The position numbers and the translations under genes are program-made. This document shows, in pieces, positions 5,035 to 5,433 of a stretch of DNA of 5,433 nt. This stretch comes from Actinomycetes bacterium. GTDB taxonomy: Bacteria > Actinomycetota > Actinomycetes > Streptosporangiales > Streptosporangiaceae. The DNA lies in the NCBI GenBank assembly GCA_023425615.1, contig JAFACJ010001116.1, positions 1 to 5,433 on the forward strand, written 5' to 3'. Under the pieces are notes generated by a model. It was not told the DNA's origin and searched no databases. It saw only the letters and a list, made by a program, of their open reading frames with translations. How positions within the stretch are numbered: the stretch's first letter is position 1; the number at the start of each line of letters is the position of its first letter.

Positions 5035-5057
5035 CGCTGTGAGCCGTGTCACCATCC
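5027..5057 (+). terminator. Possible hairpin terminator at the member B stop codon
   Basis: GGATGTGAC (5027-5035) pairs with GTCAC-C-ATCC (5048-5057), nine pairs with one bulged C at 5053 and a 12-nt loop. It spans the TGA at 5032-5034. As at 3760-3794, the right arm uses the GTGTCACC end of the 46-bp repeat. It is weaker than the other two hairpins and has no U-tract. Confidence 0.4.
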
Positions 5058-5089
5058 GGCCAACCAAGCTAGCGCTTGGCTGTTGACCG
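5044..5089 (+). repeat. 46-bp promoter/operator repeat, copy 2
   Basis: Matches 3787-3832 with two differences (5054 and 5079). The later of these lengthens the palindrome arms to six base pairs (CCAAGC/GCTTGG, 5064-5079). Confidence 0.93.
5065..5078. promoter_or_regulatory. Palindromic operator-like site, copy 2
   Basis: CAAGC-TAGC-GCTTG is identical to 3808-3821, again ending 4 bp before TTGACC. The outer base pair is improved here relative to copy 1. Confidence 0.6.
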
Positions 5090-5111
5090 CGGTAAGGACG
5101 GGGTTTATGTT
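5083..5111 (+). promoter_or_regulatory. Sigma-70-type promoter for the third secreted-protein gene
   Basis: TTGACC (5083-5088), 17-bp spacer, TATGTT (5106-5111). The spacer differs from that of the first module although its length is the same, which supports selection for the hexamers and their distance. Transcription would start near 5118. Confidence 0.82.
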
Positions 5112-5117
5112 CACTTT

Positions 5118-5321
5118 GGAAGGTTCGCCCTGGAAGTCGCCCTGGTGAGGGGCGGCGCCTGAACCCGACAGCCGCGACCAGAGCCGCTGGTCCGGTGACC
5201 CGGCCGTCCCGGAGCCGGGGGCATGCCGCCGCCTACCCGACATAGGCGGAAAGTGTTCCCTGCCGGGTGGCCGTCCCACCCCCTGGGCGTCCTCGCGCGC
5301 CCGTCCCCAGAAAGGGAACCC
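5118..5321 (+). promoter_or_regulatory. Structured 5' leader of the third secreted-protein gene
   Basis: The leader of about 204 nt is homologous to 3861-4051 and 13 nt longer. Hairpins are CGCCCT/AGGGGCG (5138-5143 with 5148-5154, one bulge); GACCAG/CTGGTC (5176-5181 with 5187-5192, loop AGCCG); CCCGGC/GCCGGG (5199-5204 with 5214-5219, not clearly kept in the other leader); CCGCCT/AGGCGG (5229-5234 with 5244-5249); and GGGCGT/GCGCCC (5285-5290 with 5297-5302, one G-U pair). The distance between the third conserved hairpin and the last one is 56 nt in both leaders. The ribosome-binding site, AAAGGGAACC, is the same as before member A. No conserved upstream ORF is seen. Confidence 0.65.
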
Positions 5322-5433
5322 ATGTCCCGTAGAACGAAGCTGGCCGCGGTCGCCGCGGCCTCCGCAGCCGCCGCCGTCGGCCTGACGGCGTCCCCGGCCA
5401 TGGCCGCGCAGATGGCCACGGGCAGCCTGACGC
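5322..5433 (+). CDS. Small secreted protein, family member C, 3'-truncated by window edge
   Basis: The ATG at 5322 follows AAAGGGAACC, as in member A. The visible 37 residues are MSRRTKLAAVAAAS, an alanine-rich core, GLTASPAMA and then AQMATGSLT, where the window ends. The signal peptide is one residue longer than in A and B, with cleavage expected after PAMA (A28). The start of the mature part (MATGSLT) aligns with MAMGSFT of member A. The DNA from 5373 to 5408 is identical to 4100-4135. The gene has its own promoter and structured leader, so it begins a second transcription unit of the same family. Nothing can be said about its cysteines or length. Confidence 0.82.
   Translation, partial: MSRRTKLAAVAAASAAAAVGLTASPAMAAQMATGSLT

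Noticed and set aside
4348..5067. A 239-codon minus-strand frame antisense to members A and B
   Set aside because: Gly/Arg-rich shadow frame opposite two genes with clear signal peptides and ribosome-binding sites.
3787..5089. Mobile element bounded by the two 46-bp copies as direct repeats
   Set aside because: No transposase or integrase is present. The repeats coincide with promoters in front of paralogous genes and similarity continues into the leaders, so duplication of a gene with its control region explains them better.

Overview
The window is very GC-rich, its codons strongly prefer G or C in the third position, and it carries actinobacterial gene types: a Hanks-type Ser/Thr kinase with actinomycete-style sequence, a secreted SGNH esterase fragment, and alanine-rich signal peptides. 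This points to a filamentous actinomycete of the Streptomyces / Streptosporangiales kind. No finer placement is possible from the sequence alone.

Layout, left half. (1) 1-509 (+) is the 3' part of a membrane protein gene that enters from the left. (2) Converging on it, 539-1135 (-) is the C-terminal half of an SGNH/GDSL-type secreted esterase. The half that should carry the catalytic serine and signal peptide is absent, and the remnant begins 28 bp after the stop of (3), a kinase gene at 1164-2021 (-). That kinase keeps HRD, Asn and DFG but has lost the beta-3 lysine and the catalytic-loop lysine. (4) A roughly 180-bp divergent spacer with a perfect inverted repeat separates the kinase from a RutE-like FMN nitroreductase at 2200-2799 (+), which ends in a strong 14-bp hairpin terminator. 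(5) A Gfo/Idh/MocA oxidoreductase at 2881-3762 (+) starts only 24 bp beyond that hairpin, and its stop codon lies in its own terminator hairpin.

Right half (3763 to the end). This holds the most unusual material: a tandem family of at least three small secreted proteins with four conserved cysteines (4052-4480, 4597-5034, and 5322 running off the window). The first and third genes are each preceded by the same module. It consists of a 46-bp near-identical repeat with a palindromic operator-like site, a clear sigma-70-type promoter (TTGACC, 17 bp, TAYGTT), and a leader of about 190-205 nt. The two leaders have diverged in sequence but keep several hairpins. One of these shows two compensatory base-pair changes with an unchanged loop, which is direct evidence of selection on RNA structure. 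The second gene lacks the module and has a stronger Shine-Dalgarno sequence instead, so it probably depends on read-through from the first. Signal-peptide DNA is identical between neighbours while the mature parts have diverged, suggesting duplication with gene conversion.

The kinase, nitroreductase and oxidoreductase do not form an evident pathway with one another. The secreted-protein array with its structured leaders is the best candidate here for an undescribed system.
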